Assembly: GCA_973895155.1 (NCBI GenBank) | Contig: OZ316899.1 | Coordinates: 6,138,001 to 6,202,000 of the forward strand | Length of the DNA stretch: 64,000 bases | Source: Marsupella aquatica | Taxonomy: Eukaryota > Marchantiophyta | Direction of reading: 5' to 3' | In this document: positions 11,962 to 23,803 of the stretch, one piece after another | Layout of the letters: every line of letters begins with the position of its first letter | How positions within the stretch are numbered: the stretch's first letter is position 1 | Program-made: the position numbers and the translations under genes | Notes under the pieces: model-generated | Database searches by the model: none | What the model saw: the letters and a program-made list of their open reading frames with translations, nothing else | What the model was told of the DNA's origin: nothing

Positions 11962-11984
11962 TGGCGCTAGATGGAGGGGGCACT
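11962..11984 (+). other. Candidate gypsy primer-binding site
   Basis: TGGCGCTAGATGGAGGGGG starts with TGG as expected for pairing to a tRNA 3' CCA end, and the same motif recurs at 61706. The tRNA is not identified. Confidence 0.45.
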
Positions 11985-12329
11985 CTGAGTTGTATTCAGA
12001 TTGGAGACATGTGCGTGTGTACGTTATCACGGGACCTTGGGCCCCAGTGAGTTGTTAACTACTGTGTAAGAGTAGATGCCCGTCACGCATTCTCAAGCAA
12101 CATACCTAAGGAGACTTTTGAGCAAACGTGAAAGTACATCAACAACAAGCTCGGAATCATCAGATTTGGAGGATTTGCAATCGCCTCAACGGATGAATAT
12201 TCCACTAGGACCATGGGGGTCCAGTTCAGTAGGGTTTAGGGCCCGGTTGCACCCCCGCTAGTGCCTCCACAGCACCCATGCCGATAGCTCCTCCAATTGC
12301 AGCTTGTGCGGCCCCAGCTCCTCCGCAGG

Positions 12330-12690
12330 TATCACAAAAATCAAGGTTCCATTACTGACCATTCAAAGGACGTCATGGGGACAATCCAGACAAATAGTTG
12401 GATGAATTTGAAGCCACTGCCAAAGCTAATGGGGAAATGCCATTAAGTTGATAGTCCTTCTAGGAGTAATGCGGGAGAAGCCCACCCATGGTACAACTCA
12501 TTGCAACCCGGAATCACCTGGCCACAATTCCAGGCAACATTGTTACAAGAGTTTTGTGCAATCAGAGCAGAGTTGCGCTCCTTGTTAAAACTTGGCCATC
12601 TTCGCATGGGGAAGAAGGAGTCCCTGCGAAAGTTCATTCAAAAGTTCCAGAAGCTCGCGGCCAAGATTTGACCCAGGCCGGGCAATGCCC
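12330..12690 (+). pseudogene. gypsy-D gag fragment (decayed)
   Basis: Plus-strand sequence homologous at DNA level to the gag at 62045-62395. Shared blocks include a conserved GGTTCCATT start, GATGAATTTGAAGCCACTGCCAA, the GGGGAATGCCATTAAG block, the TGCAACCCGGAATCACCTGGCC region and CTGCGAAAGTTCATTCAAAAGTTCCAGAAG, given here in short pieces. Multiple stops and indels prevent a continuous frame. It codes for part of a Ty3/gypsy capsid region with no zinc knuckle, and is cut near 12690 where minus-strand gypsy sequence begins. Confidence 0.6.
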
Positions 12691-12969
12691 TCCAGCTTAC
12701 TCATTCCAGCCACTTCCCAAAGTCACTCAGATACTTCCCAATGTCCAGTAGCTCTCTTGAGTAACACTCTTCCTTGAACACTAGACTCCCCATCTTTTGG
12801 TCCTCAATTGGCTCTTCTTTGAACTGTGCTTTTAGATCCATCTCAACATCTTGGTTCTCCCCTATAGCAATGCCAACTTCTGTCGTTGTTGGATCTCACA
12901 GTTGCTTTGGGTTCCTCTCATTTCAGGTAGAACAGCCGGAAATTGAACCACCTCCTTCCCATCTTTGCT

Positions 12970-13620
12970 TCAAACCTTCACCATGAAGGTGCTGTCATCC
13001 AGAACCTTTGTCTCCATCCTCCATTCAGTAATGAATGGCATGCCCAGTATCACTAGAAACAACAAGTGCTTGTGAACAAAAATGTTACAAGCCTGCTTGA
13101 CATTCCCAAACTTTACCATCACATTCAGACATTTTCCCCAAAGATTGTCCTTCATCAAGCTCACCAAATTTACACTCCAAAGCAACTCATTGTCCACCGG
13201 CCAATTCCCCTTTTGAAACACCTTTGGATCCATCAAGTTAATCTCTGAACCAGTATCAATGAGCGCCCGCACTTTCCCTTCCATTCCTTCTAGTTGGCAC
13301 TCACTCTTTGGACATGCTCAAGCCCAGTATCCGTCTCTATAAGCATAGCCGTTCCCTTCCATCGAGCCCATGACATGAATGGTTCGTGATTGCGCAGTAG
13401 TGCCTTCTTGCTTTTTCTCTTCAACTGGCTCCCTATTTGTCATGGACTTAGCTTCACTTTTGGTCCCCATGAGCTCTACTTCCACATCAAAGAACTCATC
13501 ATCCAAGTCCACAAACTCGGAACAGGAACTCATGAACTCATCATAGCCCATGGGCTTCCCTCTTAGGGTCTTGACCCTCTTTGGCTTTCCCAAGCCTGAC
13601 TCTTTGGAGTCATTGTAAAC
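12970..13620 (-). pseudogene. gypsy protease region
   Basis: The minus-strand frame 13284-12970 encodes a retropepsin-like domain: ALIDTGSEINLMD (catalytic DTGS near residue 11), a mid-region, and ILGMPFITEW, the usual ILG motif before the C-terminal strand. Just upstream (13593-13318) a separate frame gives a charged linker, GKPKRVKTLRGKP...SCSEFVDLDDEF, ending at a TGA. The protease dimerises and cleaves the Gag-Pol polyprotein in virus-like particles. The frame change between linker and protease and the missing RT make this a pseudogene. Confidence 0.7.
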
Positions 13621-15116
13621 AGAGAAAATAATTAAATAGAATTAGTAGAGAAATGTCAAATAGAAGACAACAAATCAAGTATTTATAGGGATCAGTAGTA
13701 GGTGGGAACGAGGGTGGGAATGACTTTTGTAAGATGGCTAAGGGATTAACAGTTGAAAGCGCAACAATTTTGGCCATATGGAGTAATACCGGATTAGGGT
13801 TTTGCTACAAAGGATGCGACACCAAGTTAAGTGATGGCAGAGATTGCGCTTTGGGCGTAAAAGCGAGGCAATGAAGGCAAATGGGAGAAGGACGATTGAA
13901 TGTTTTCAGTAGAGATTGACTTAATACTCATATTTGCAAGCCTGTAGGAGAAGGGAAACCCATGTTTAGGTTTATGATCCGCATTAGGGAAGGAGACTGC
14001 CATGTCTGGAACAAAGCGGGGCAATAGCTCTTTTGCATGGATGCCGAATCTTTCCAACGATAGTTGACGACCCAAAAGGCTGTTGAAGAATTTTGCAGGG
14101 GAATCATGTCATCAAAATGTAACCTGATGTTGGGACAAGAACTTGATCAACAACAACTTAACTGCTGGAGGCTAATCGCCGCTGAACAAGTAATTGTTTT
14201 TTGAAACCTTGCGGAACCAGAAGATACATCAAATGTCCATAACTTGACCTCAGTATTGAGAGACTTAACCATTAGCAGTTTGGAAACAATGGTTTCAACC
14301 ACAAATTGCTTACAGAGATGTTCAGTGTAGTAATTCCAGTCAACAGTAGATAACGATCGGGAACAACGGATAGCGCTTTAGTAACCGCAAACAGCAGTTT
14401 AATAACCATTATGCGGTTATGTTTGATCAGTAAGTTAGATAACCATTTTTGATAGAGTACTCGGACAGTTGGAAACCGATAGACCTTGCAGGAAGATAGT
14501 ATTTAAAGTTGGCAATGGCGTATGGCAAGGTGTCACTTTTGCAATAGGAAATCTGATTGAGAGGCGAAGTCAAACTTCCCTTAAGATGATCAATAGATTT
14601 GTTTAAGTGTTCCCTACTCAAATGTGAGTAGAATTTTGATGTTGAGAAGTAAAGAAATCATTATGGCACAACCTAGAGATTTGTTCTTGAATGAGCACAT
14701 TTGCTGAGGAAGCTTACAGGAAGAGAGTGTGATTGAATGCGAGAGTAATAATTGAGAGTGAATGGATTCAGAGACTGAGAAGTATGTTAAGATGGTCATA
14801 TTCCGACCGCAGGAATGAATGAGGGTCAACTCGCTCAGAGTGAGGACGTTGAGGTGTAATACATTGCGGAATTGAGTTATAGACAACTCGTAAGTAGCAA
14901 AGTCTGGCTGGAGTTTGTGTGTTTTGAGGACAACCATCTAATTGTTATACACCTCTAGCATAACGGAGTAGTCGCGCGTTGAATTGATATTCTACTTACT
15001 AATAGCTTTTCTTGATCTACTTCATTACACATGCAATTGATTGACTCCCTGGTGGGTGAATCGATGAGACGATTGGATCTAACCAGATCACAATCCCGAA
15101 AGCATGAGTTCTAACA
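13614..15116. repeat. 1.5-kb AT-rich non-coding insert, possible solo LTR
   Basis: The block lies between the linker and the protease of the minus-strand gypsy. Read on the minus strand it begins TGTTAGAACTCATGC and ends CTGTTTACA, the TG...CA ends of an LTR. No matching target duplication was found (flanks GTCAT and ACAAA), so the solo-LTR reading is tentative. No coding sequence is seen. Confidence 0.3.
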
Positions 15117-15132
15117 ACAAAGTTAAGAAGAA

Positions 15133-16918
15133 CTACCCACTAATTAGACTCAGACCAATTGAATTGTGGATCTGTTCAATTGGTTCGCACCTAATTACTT
15201 GTCGACTGAGAGAGGAAAGTATGCCAGCCTCCTGCATCAAGGTGTGAGGGCCCTCTTTGTAAATGCGCTTTCTCTTGGATCTCTCCAAGATTGCTTCCTG
15301 GATCTCCCGCCTCATGCTGCCAAAGAACTCAGCATTGGTAAACCCTTGAGCCTGTTGGCTCTGGAACTTTTTAGCTACAACCTCCGGGTACATAGTCTGG
15401 TTGACATCCCTACCTAGCACCCATCCTGGATCCTTTCTGATCGGCTTCTCCTTAGCCGGCTCTTTCCCACTTGATTTGTCATCTTTGAATATGACCTTCC
15501 TTTCCCTATCTTGCGTATCCCGCCTCTCTCGTTCCTCTGATTGAGATGGAGTGTCATCCTCATCGGTCTTCTTCCTCTTTGACTTGACTAAAGCATCCCA
15601 ACTAGCCCCAACCTTGACAGTTATCACATTGATCAGCACTGGATCACTCCATCTGGATCTCTCTCGAACCAGATTAGCCAAGCATTTGTAGAACTTGTCA
15701 GTTTCCGTCATGGGGCCATCCACCTCCACATTTAAACATTTGCTTCTAGGTGTGAAGAGGACGCCTCTTCAAATCGCTTCCCAGCTTGCTTCTCGACCAA
15801 AGCCTTCATGCCTCCCTTGTTGGAGTTGAACGGAATTGGCAAACAATATCTTCTTCTGACCAACTTCACCGATGAACTTGATCAACCCCTTATCCGTAGC
15901 TTCCCTCAGGTCCAGACACTCCCTCTTGTCATGCTCTTTGTTGTCGCACCACATGCAAGGCCAACTCTACATCTCTCGCTTCCTCTCGAGAGCACTCACA
16001 ACCCTTGGCTTTGGTTTCTCAATTGCATGTGCCGCCAAAATCTTTAGGTTTTGCATCATTTTGGCGAGATCATCCACCGCTGGTTTGATCTCTTCCTTCA
16101 TTGGTTCTTGCTTCCCTTTCCTCAATGCTGGTTCCAGCGGCCTTAGGTCAAAAAGTGGTTGCCTACTTGTCCAGCTCTTGCCTCTGGTGACAATTGCTCA
16201 CTTTTGACACCGCTTTCTCAACTTGGTTCCAATTGTTTGACAAGGTAACTCTTGACGGTTCCAACAGCTCCATTGCGTTCTCAAGCTCCTCTCAAAGGTC
16301 CTTGTCGGCTGCCCTCAAGAATAGTGTCAAGCGCTGCAACTCAATGATTCCCACATCTCTCTTCCATAACTGAGACACCCTTCTTTTGAACTCCCTTATA
16401 AGCTCTTGCAGCCCCTTAAGCTTCTTGTTCTTGTCATTCACCCAATCCAAGAAGGTAGCCTGCATGACCCGATTAGCATCCTCCGCTTGGAACTCCTCTT
16501 TCATCTTATGATCAAAGTCTTCCCAACTCTCAGCCAAGTTAACGATGGTTCACACCGTCAAACTCAACTCCTTCTCACAACCAGCACCATGAACTCTTTC
16601 ACCGCCGTCTCTTGGTCCAACTTATAGACAACGGCCTTTGTCAAGTAGGACTTCAGGTAGCTTGTCAAATTCCTCCCATCAAACTGCCCATTCTCTTTCA
16701 AAACCTCCTAGAGACACCAAGTAGTTATGTTCGCTTCCTTGTTTGCCCTTTCCGCCTCAAGCTCTTCCTTCCTTATGGCTTTCATCATTGACATGACGAT
16801 ACCCAAAATCCAATCGACTTTGTCATAGCCACCCATCTTGACCAATCGCCCCAAGGACTCCCCAATATGGTTGCCAATGTCACAAGGACTAGAAGTTAAA
16901 GGCTCCTCAGGTAAACTT
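15133..16918 (-). pseudogene. gypsy gag (broken)
   Basis: Minus-strand Gag. An N-terminal stretch reads NHIGESLGRLVKMGGYDKVDW (about 16880-16820). A capsid-like segment, WEDFDHKMKEEFQAEDANRV...FLDWVN, follows at 16537-16292, with its own stop. A CMWCDNKEHDKREC (C-x2-C-x4-H-x4-C) zinc knuckle lies near 15960, then a highly charged KRKKTDEDDTPSQSEERERR linker. Several frame changes and stops separate these parts. Gag packages element RNA in virus-like particles. The start lies beyond the truncation at 16918. Confidence 0.6.
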
Positions 16919-16920
16919 TC

Positions 16921-17347
16921 CCGACCTAGTGCTTATGCCTAGGCCCTTAGATCTTGTTGTTGCTTGGGACCCCAATCGGCCAAACCCAGATTGGGGCGTA
17001 ACGCACGCCCCAAGTGTCCGTTGTTGATGGAGTAAACTCCATTGGCCTTGGGCCCAAGAGAATCTCTCACTCAAGCCCTCAGAACTCAAAGTCCGTCCAA
17101 GTTTTGGATGGTCAACCTTGAGTCCAGCCCTTTCCCCTTGACCCGACCAGCCCCCAGCTAGTCTAAGTCCTTAGCGTGTGTCACCAACTTATCGCCTTGC
17201 CTTTGCTAGTGCCATGCCCCATTGCCCACAAGTCTCCCCATGCTAAGTCCTCCTTGGATGGCTATTCCAGGCCTGGATCATAGGAGAGCTCGGCATCAGA
17301 GTCAGCGATGCCTGAGCTAAGTGTTAAGGTAGTTGAGTTCTTCAACT
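16921..17347 (+). repeat. 1.5-kb repeat, copy C (3' 430 bp only)
   Basis: Homologous to 18680-19110 of copy A: CGACCTAGTGCTTATGCCTAGG at the start, ACCAGCCCCCAGCTAG, GGCCTGGATCATAGG and the end GCTAAGTGTTAAGGTAGTTGAG. It ends at the same point as copy A (...ACT at 17347). The left part is missing. It is more diverged than copies A and B, so it is probably older. Confidence 0.75.
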
Positions 17348-17429
17348 GACTACAACTTTGTTGCCTCTAAATTGCAACGACTCTTTGATAAGTGATCATA
17401 CTTTTTCTCTTTGATAGTTGTCTTACTCT

Positions 17430-19938
17430 CTATGGGCCACAACAACCACAATACATGTTACTAACAATAACACATTCAAACACTATGTCAATACAAACAA
17501 TAGATTCTACAATCATATCCCACAAAGTTATAAGGGCCTTACCTTCAACTCTAGATGTTGTTGGAATGCCATAAGAGTGCATATATTTTGCTACCTCAAG
17601 TGGTGATGGTGAGTGGTGGACCTTGCCACCCAACGCCCTCACCAATCCCAGCACTCACGCCTAAGTGCCCCTGGTGCCCAAACGCCTCCGCGGAATTCCT
17701 CGAGCAAGCGCCCTAGTGCCCCTTGCACCACCAGCGGCCCCTCCCATACAAAGCCGCACTTGCTCACCTACACGACCGCTACTCAACGATCCTCATTGTC
17801 TGCACAAGCAACCAAGCAGCTCGGTAAGTAACCCTTCAGGATCTAGAACTTGCCAAGTTTAGCATCCTAACTCAAGCTCAAGAGACATTGGTAAATAGGT
17901 CAGCGATAGGTCCTCCCGATGCCATAAGCCGGAACCAGAACCCACGCCCATTGTTTGTCCAGAACAGCTCCTTCCATGGGCGGGCCCGGGTTCCCCATCG
18001 TATCTATCCATCACGAATTGACCGCCCTGACCTCAGGACATGCTCATGGCCCAAGTAGCGTAGCTTGTCCTAAAGCTTGTCCCAATCTTGTCCTAACATG
18101 TCGGGAACAGAATGGCCCCGCCTCTAGCAACCGACTCCCAATTTGCCTCACTGATGGTCTAAGGACCTAGCACTGTTGGAACTCAACCTCCACACTTACT
18201 TGGCCTTGCCTCCCCAATGCAAGCTCCCTTGGGAGACTGAACGCGGCTTGGCTGTTGTTTTGGCAAGATTTGGCAAGCGGGCGAGTTAACACCCACAAAC
18301 CCTGAGAACCCATGGTGCCCCCAGACCCAGCTGAGCTCCGGAGAACGTAGCCCTCCTTGAGAGCTTTCCAACGCACCCAAGAAGTCCTCCAACGGACTTC
18401 CCGTTGGGAAGATATCGCTGTTTCCGTTTGGCGGTTTCCCTTAGTGTCGCGACCGCCGCGGCTCACGACTTCGGCTTGGCCTTAGCCCCCAGGGAGACAC
18501 CACTCCCCTCATATATGCTTCTGGAGACCTGCCACCACCCGGACCAGCTTTGGTCCCTAAACATTTGGCGACCAACCCGGATCCTATCACGCATAATGGG
18601 CGCGCCACCAACTGGCAACGCCCATAACTCTCTCGTTAGGCATCCGCAAGCGGAGTGCCTTTGCCCATTGTGATTGGGCCGACCTAGTGCTCATGCCTAG
18701 GTCCTCAGGTCTCATCGCTGCTCGGGGCCCCCGATCGGCCCAACCTGGATCGAGCCATAACTTGCGCCCCAAGCATCCGTTGCCCATGGCGTCAACTCCA
18801 CGGGCCTTGGGCCCAAGAGGAGCTCACACCCAAACCCTCAAAACTCAAAGTCCATCCGGAGGTCCGGACGGTCGTCCTTGAAACCGGCCCATTTCCCCTT
18901 GACCCGACCAGCTCTCAGCAAGCCCAAGTCCTTAGTGTGTGTCGCCAGCTTGGCTCCTTGCCTTCGCTAGTGCCATGTCTCGTCGCTCACAAGTCTCCCC
19001 ATGCTAAGTCCTCCCCGGATGGCCTAGATCCAGGCCTGGACCACAAGGGAGCTCGACGTCGGAGTCAATGACCCCAGAGCTAAGTGTTAAGGTAGTCGAG
19101 TTTTGCGACTTGGTGGAACTCCTCTAGAACTGCAATCAATTTTATCTCTCACCAACACAATGGCTTCCACTAATGACTTGAAGTTCACATGGAACAAGTC
19201 AGTCAGTGAATTCAAACGTTCATTGATCTCTGGAAGACATGTTTCCACAACCTTCAAACTATCACTTATCTCTGTAAGTGAAGATCCACCTCCCTACATG
19301 ATGCAGAGCAATAGTGAATCACTCCATATGAAAGGTCGGGGAATATATGCACAGTCATACATATGTGTACACCTAAAATTCAACGCAGGTCATTCAATTA
19401 CCAATCAGAACTCATTTAACTTACGTGCTTGGGGGATTCAGATGCCTCACATGCCCTGTTGTTCACAATTTCAGCAACTCTTCTTTTGAAGGGCTTTGCT
19501 CCAATCGGGCTTTCTGCACATGCATGGCAAACTTAGGTTATCATTTTCCAATGAACACTCAAAAACAAAGTCAATAGGAGATAGTGTAGCATGAATTACA
19601 TAATTAGCCATTGATTCTTACCAAGCGTTTTGCTATTGGTGCAGTGCCGGTCTTTCCTATCAGATTAGGGTTTTGAACACTCAACCTAGCCTCGGTCATC
19701 TGTGAACTCTTCTTTTTTGAAGCATAAGTCACAAAGTAAGCTACTAACCTCACCCATAATTTATCATCACAACTTGCTGGTGGAGGCATATCTGGCTTCT
19801 CCCCACCTTCCTTCCAAGCCTTATGCATTCTCCATCTCTCTTGCTTGATGATTTTACCTGCTGTACTTTCCAGGAAACCTATGTCCACACCATCATCACT
19901 GCCCACATAATTCCATTTGGCAGCAACATCTTCACATA
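17430..19938 (-). pseudogene. CACTA-3 accessory (Transposase_24-like) gene, split by repeat copy A and by copia-A
   Basis: Minus-strand coding pieces, 5' to 3'. At 19938-19604, CEDVAAKWNYVGSDDG leads to SSQMTEARLSVQNPNLIGK and GTAPIAKRLV, matching in pattern SKQMTDKRARVQDTSHFGRG...ATAKRMV of the CACTA-4 accessory gene. At about 19320-19111 lies a coiled-coil-like SSLTEISDSLKVVETCLPE segment ending ...SSRGVPP. After 1.5 kb of inserted repeat, PLEVAKYMHSYGIPTTSRVEG resumes at 17600. Removing the insert and one TGGTG copy restores a continuous frame. The 5' part is separated by copia-A and lies from 49500 upwards. The role would be DNA binding at subterminal repeats. Confidence 0.55.
17606..19110 (+). 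mobile_element. 1.5-kb interspersed repeat, copy A (solo-LTR-like)
   Basis: 1505 bp flanked by a perfect 5-bp duplication TGGTG (17601-17605 and 19111-19115) inside an accessory-gene exon. Copy B (22307-23803) is the same sequence in opposite orientation, also with a short target duplication. It contains CGTTGGAAAGCTCTC near 18355-18370 (minus strand), a word I recall from plant LTRs. No coding capacity is seen; short frames are not conserved between copies. Ends are ATGGTGAGTGG and GCGACT, not canonical TG...CA. A solo LTR is the likeliest reading; a non-autonomous DNA element is possible. Confidence 0.7.
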
Positions 19939-20059
19939 TGTTGTAACCCAATGATAAGTCTACCTTAGACCATGGTAACCATAGATAGTTACACTTGTTT
20001 AACTACCTCCATGTATATATTACCCACATGAATGAGAAGGAGATCAGTAGTATTCAACA
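19939..20059 (+). repeat. copia-A 5' LTR
   Basis: 121 bp, TGTTGTAACCCAATGATAAG... to ...AGTAGTATTCAACA, 117/121 identical to the 3' LTR by direct comparison. It is followed by TGTTATTAGTGCG, a diverged form of the CGTTATCAGCACG motif found after the 5' LTR of the internal copia. Confidence 0.9.
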
Positions 20060-20536
20060 TGTTATTAGTGCGAATAGCTCTAGCAATTGTTTTAGAGAGG
20101 AGATAGAACGAGGCAGCAACATCCCAATGTGGCAAAAATTCTCTTGCAATCCTAATCAGGAAAGGCAGATTTGGAAAGGCCCCAACCACAAGGAATTGAG
20201 GTTCTATGCTTGGAGCGTGGAGTGCCCTTAATGTGATTCATTTTCCCCTCTCAAAGTTTAGTGAGCCCAAGACTGGACCAGAAAGGCAGGATTGAGAAGA
20301 ACTAGGGAAATTTGCAGATCCAAATTGATTAATGAAGGCCTCGTCTCCTCACGTTGATTAAAGTACACCAAGCTCACATTTCATCTACAAATCAAGATCA
20401 CACCAGATAATTACTCCCCTCCCTAACCTTTTTTTTCTCAAGGAAAATTTGCAGATTTGTTAATCCCAAGTGGGGAAGGCATACACCACAAAATCAACAG
20501 GGATTACATAACCGAGCACCCATATAGAGACAATCG

Positions 20537-21535
20537 CAAATAATACCATTGAGAAACTCCACTTTCAAGCATTACACATTGATGGTTCTAATTATCTTTA
20601 ATGGTCATTAGACATCGAGGCACCTCTCGCCTCAAAGAATTTACAAGATGCAATTTTCATGGACAATGGCCCAACTCTACAGCAAAAGGCCCAAGCACTG
20701 ATCCTAATTAGACATCATCTAGATGATCCCCTAAAATGGCAGTATATGATCCAGGTTTGATCATACATGAATGATTTTTCTCCTTGAAGCAAGGCACGAT
20801 TGGGTCAACCTTTGAGTTCAGGACCACAAAACAATTGCAGATTACAACAGCAAATTGATTAGAATTGTCTCCCAATTGGCAATTTGTGGACATCCAATGG
20901 GAGACGAAGAGCAGATAGAAAAAGCATTGTCCACATTTCATTCCACAAATCTGATACTATCGACGCAGTAGAAGAATATGAACTTTACTAAATACTCTGA
21001 ATTTATTGCTCACATGTTGCTAGCCAAAAAAATCAGATTTTGCTACTACAAAATACAAAGGAGAGACCCCTTGGAACTCTACCCCCACAAATAACCCCGG
21101 AGTTGCACTTCAACAATCAGCAAAATGGATACAAAAACCCATTATGGGGCAGAGGTAGCAACAAGGGAGAAGCACCTTTCAAGACCGGGGAAGCAACTTT
21201 CAACGTGGAGGCAGGGGCAATCATTTAGAGGAAGGGGTCGTGGTAGACCTGGATCCAGCCCCCCAAAAATTCCTGGAGGCATGGATCGACAAACCAACAA
21301 CAATTCAGGAGTCAAGACAAGAGCAATACCCGAGATAAGTCCAATAACCCTCCTATATGCTACCAATGTGGAACTAAAGGTCATACTAAGAGAGTATGTC
21401 GAGCCCCTGCACACCTTGTCACGCTATATAAGAAAAGTATAAGCCTGGATGAATATGAAACACATGGGGCATTCTTAGAAGCCCCAGAGATATTACTTGA
21501 ACTCCATCTAGCCCTCCAATCACACTGATTACAAG
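20537..21535 (+). pseudogene. copia-A gag
   Basis: Decayed Gag in shifting frames, recognisable by alignment to the internal copia at 31191-30068. Blocks are LHFQALHIDGSNYL (from about 20559), GPTLQQKAQALILIRHHL (about 20670), WVNLRVQDHKTIADYNSKLIR (about 20800, UBN2-type capsid region), an Arg/Gly-rich RGRGRGRPGS tail, and the zinc knuckle CYQCGTKGHTKRVC at 21358-21399 (C-x2-C-x4-H-x4-C). Stops and a frame shift near 20985-21130 disable it. Confidence 0.7.
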
Positions 21536-22306
21536 TCTTGAATGACCCCAGCTGCGTTGTAGTGGACAACGACACCTCCCACTCCATCCTGCGCAACAAA
21601 ATCTATTTTGATCATATAATTCCCTCCCAACAAAGAGTCACAACAATTATGGGCCAACATCAACTAGAGGAGGGCCACGGAAAAGCCACATTAATTTTAC
21701 CAAAGTGCACGCCCATCCATATCAAATCAGCCATTTATGCTCCAAAGGCTACACGTAATCTACTTAGCTTTAAGGATATCAGAGAAAATGGCCTACACAT
21801 CCACACAAGTGTTAATGACTCAAGGGAAGTACTACACATTATAGCTAAGACCCCTTGAGGCACAGAGATAAAGGAAACATTGACAGCCTTTCCCGATTAT
21901 TGGCCCACATCATAAAGTTGAAAACCCAGTTCCTTTGATAACCCAATCAAAATCTTAAGAGTAGACAATGTCGGGGAATTCATGTCTAAGACATTTGACA
22001 ACTTCTGCACGTCCTTGGGAATAGAAGCACAATACCCAGTAGCATATCTACATTTCCATAACCAAATAGCTTCATCACTTATAAAAAAATTACAATCAAT
22101 AGCGCAGCCTATGCTCGTGCAGTCAAAGCTACCACCCTTTGCTTGGGGCCATGCTATCTTGCACGCACCTACACTAATACACTACAGACCATCAGCTTTT
22201 AATGCAAGCTCACCACATCACCTTGCATTTGGGACTAGCCTAGATTTATCCCACCTAAGAACTTTTGGGTGCTAGGTGCTGGTACTGATAATGGGACCTA
22301 AAAGGA
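21535..22306 (+). pseudogene. copia-A protease and integrase, first part
   Basis: The protease block VVDNDTSHSILRN replaces the usual D-S/T-G with DNDTS, so the catalytic motif is altered. NLLSFKDIRENGLHIH follows at about 21755. Then the sequence jumps, without the HHCC domain and the first catalytic Asp, to an integrase core: NPIKILRVDNVGEF (second Asp), a degraded active-site Glu region (HNQIASSLIKKLQ, where the intact copy has NGIVES), and WGHAILHAPTLIHYRPSAFN. It ends at GPKR where repeat copy B is inserted. Confidence 0.7.
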
Positions 22307-23803
22307 AGTCGTGGAACTTGACTACCTTAACACTTAGCTCCGGCATCGCTGACTCCGATGCCAAGCTCCCTTATGGTCCAGGCCTGGATAGGCAATCCGG
22401 GGAGGAATTAGCATGGGGAGACTAGTGGGCAATGAGATGTGGCACTAGCGAAGGCAAGGAGCCAAGTTGGTGACACACACTAAGGACTTAGGCGAGGTGA
22501 GAGTTGGTCAGGTCAAGGGGAAACGGGCCGGACTCAAGGTTGAATGTTCGGGCCCCCAGAAGGACTTTGAGTTATGAGGGCTTGAGTGCGAGCTCCTCTT
22601 GGGCCCAAGGCCAATGGAGTTGACGCCATGGGCAATGGACGCGTGGGGCGTGAGTTAGGGCCCGATCCGAGTTTGGCCAATCAGGGACCCCAAGCGGCAA
22701 TGAGACCTGAGGGCCTAGGCATGAGCACTGGGTTGGCCCGATCACAATGGGGTAAGGCACTCCGCTTGCGGACGCCTAACAAGAAAGTTATGGGCGTTGC
22801 CAATTGGTGGCGCGCCCACTATGCGCAATAGGATCCGGGTTGGAGGCCAAATGTTTAGGGACCAAAGTTGGTCCAGGGGTGACAGGTCTCCAGAAGCATA
22901 TATGAGGGAGTGGTGTCTCCCTGGGGGCCAAGGGCGAGCCAAAGTCGTGAGCCGCGACGGTCGCGACACTAAGGAAAAGCGTCAAACGGAAACGGCGATA
23001 TCTTCACAACGGGAAGTCCGTTGGAGGATTTCTTGGGTGTGTTGGAAAGCTCTCAAGGAGGGCTACATTCTCCTGAGCTCAGTAGGGTCTTGGGGTGCCA
23101 GGGGTTCTCGAGGTTTGTGGGTGTTAGCTCGCCCACTTGCCAAATCCTGCCGAACAGCAGCCAAGCCGCGTTCAGTCTTCCAAGGGAGCTTGCGTTGGGG
23201 AGACAAGGCCAAGTAGGCATGGAGGTTGAGTTCCAAGGGTGCTCGGCCCCTAGACCATCAGTGGGGCGAGAACCGGGAGTTGGTTGCTAGAGTTGGGGCC
23301 ATTCTGGTCCCAACGTGTTGGGACAAGCTTGGGAAAAGCTTTAGGACAAGCTATGCTATTTGGGCCATGAGCATGTCCTGGGGTCAGGGCGGTCAGTTGG
23401 TGATGGATAGGTACAAGGGGGGACCCGGGCCGTGCCCAAGGAAGGAGCTGTTCTGGATGAACAATGGGCGTGGGTTTTGGTTCTAGCTTATGGCATCGGG
23501 AGGACCTATCAATGACCTATTTACCAATGTCTGTTGAGATTGAGTCAGGATGCTAGACTTGGCAAGTTCTAGATCCTGAAGGGTTACTGACTGAGGTGCT
23601 TGGTTGCTTGTGCAGATAGTAAGGATTGTTGAGTAGCGGTCGTGTTGGAGAGCAAGTGCGACTTCGTATGGGACGGGCTGCGGGCGGTGCAAGAGGCACT
23701 AGGTTGCTTGCTCAAAGTATTCCGTGGAGGCATTTGGGCACCAGGGGCACTTGGGTGTGAGTGTTGGGATTGGTGAGGGCGCTGGGTGGCAAGGTCCACC
23801 ACT
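22307..23803 (-). mobile_element. 1.5-kb interspersed repeat, copy B
   Basis: Inverted relative to copy A and similar along its whole length (for example GAGTGGTGGACCTTGCC at one end, GCTAAGTGTTAAGGTAG at the other, read on the minus strand). It splits the copia-A integrase: GPKR on the left and KLGPQRQRGIYIG on the right rejoin when it is removed. Flanks AAGGA and CAGGA are a 4-of-5 target duplication. About six terminal bases of copy A's end are missing. Confidence 0.75.

Larger units (their letters stand above)
12690..16920 (-). mobile_element. Minus-strand Ty3/gypsy remnant (gag to protease)
   Basis: On the minus strand, in order, come a gag N-terminus (16918), capsid-like region (16537-16292), zinc-knuckle-like Cys/His (about 15960), a charged linker (15729-15133), a linker (13593-13318) and an aspartic protease (13284-12970) running on to about 12700. 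RT, RNase H and integrase are absent. The gag 5' end is cut at 16920 by a fragment of the 1.5-kb repeat; the pol end abuts the gypsy-D gag fragment. A 1.5-kb non-coding block (13614-15116) interrupts it. No LTR of its own is identified. Confidence 0.6.

Noticed and set aside
22572-23290. Several long open frames inside the 1.5-kb repeat
   Set aside because: Not conserved between copies A and B, and GC-rich sequence gives open frames by chance.
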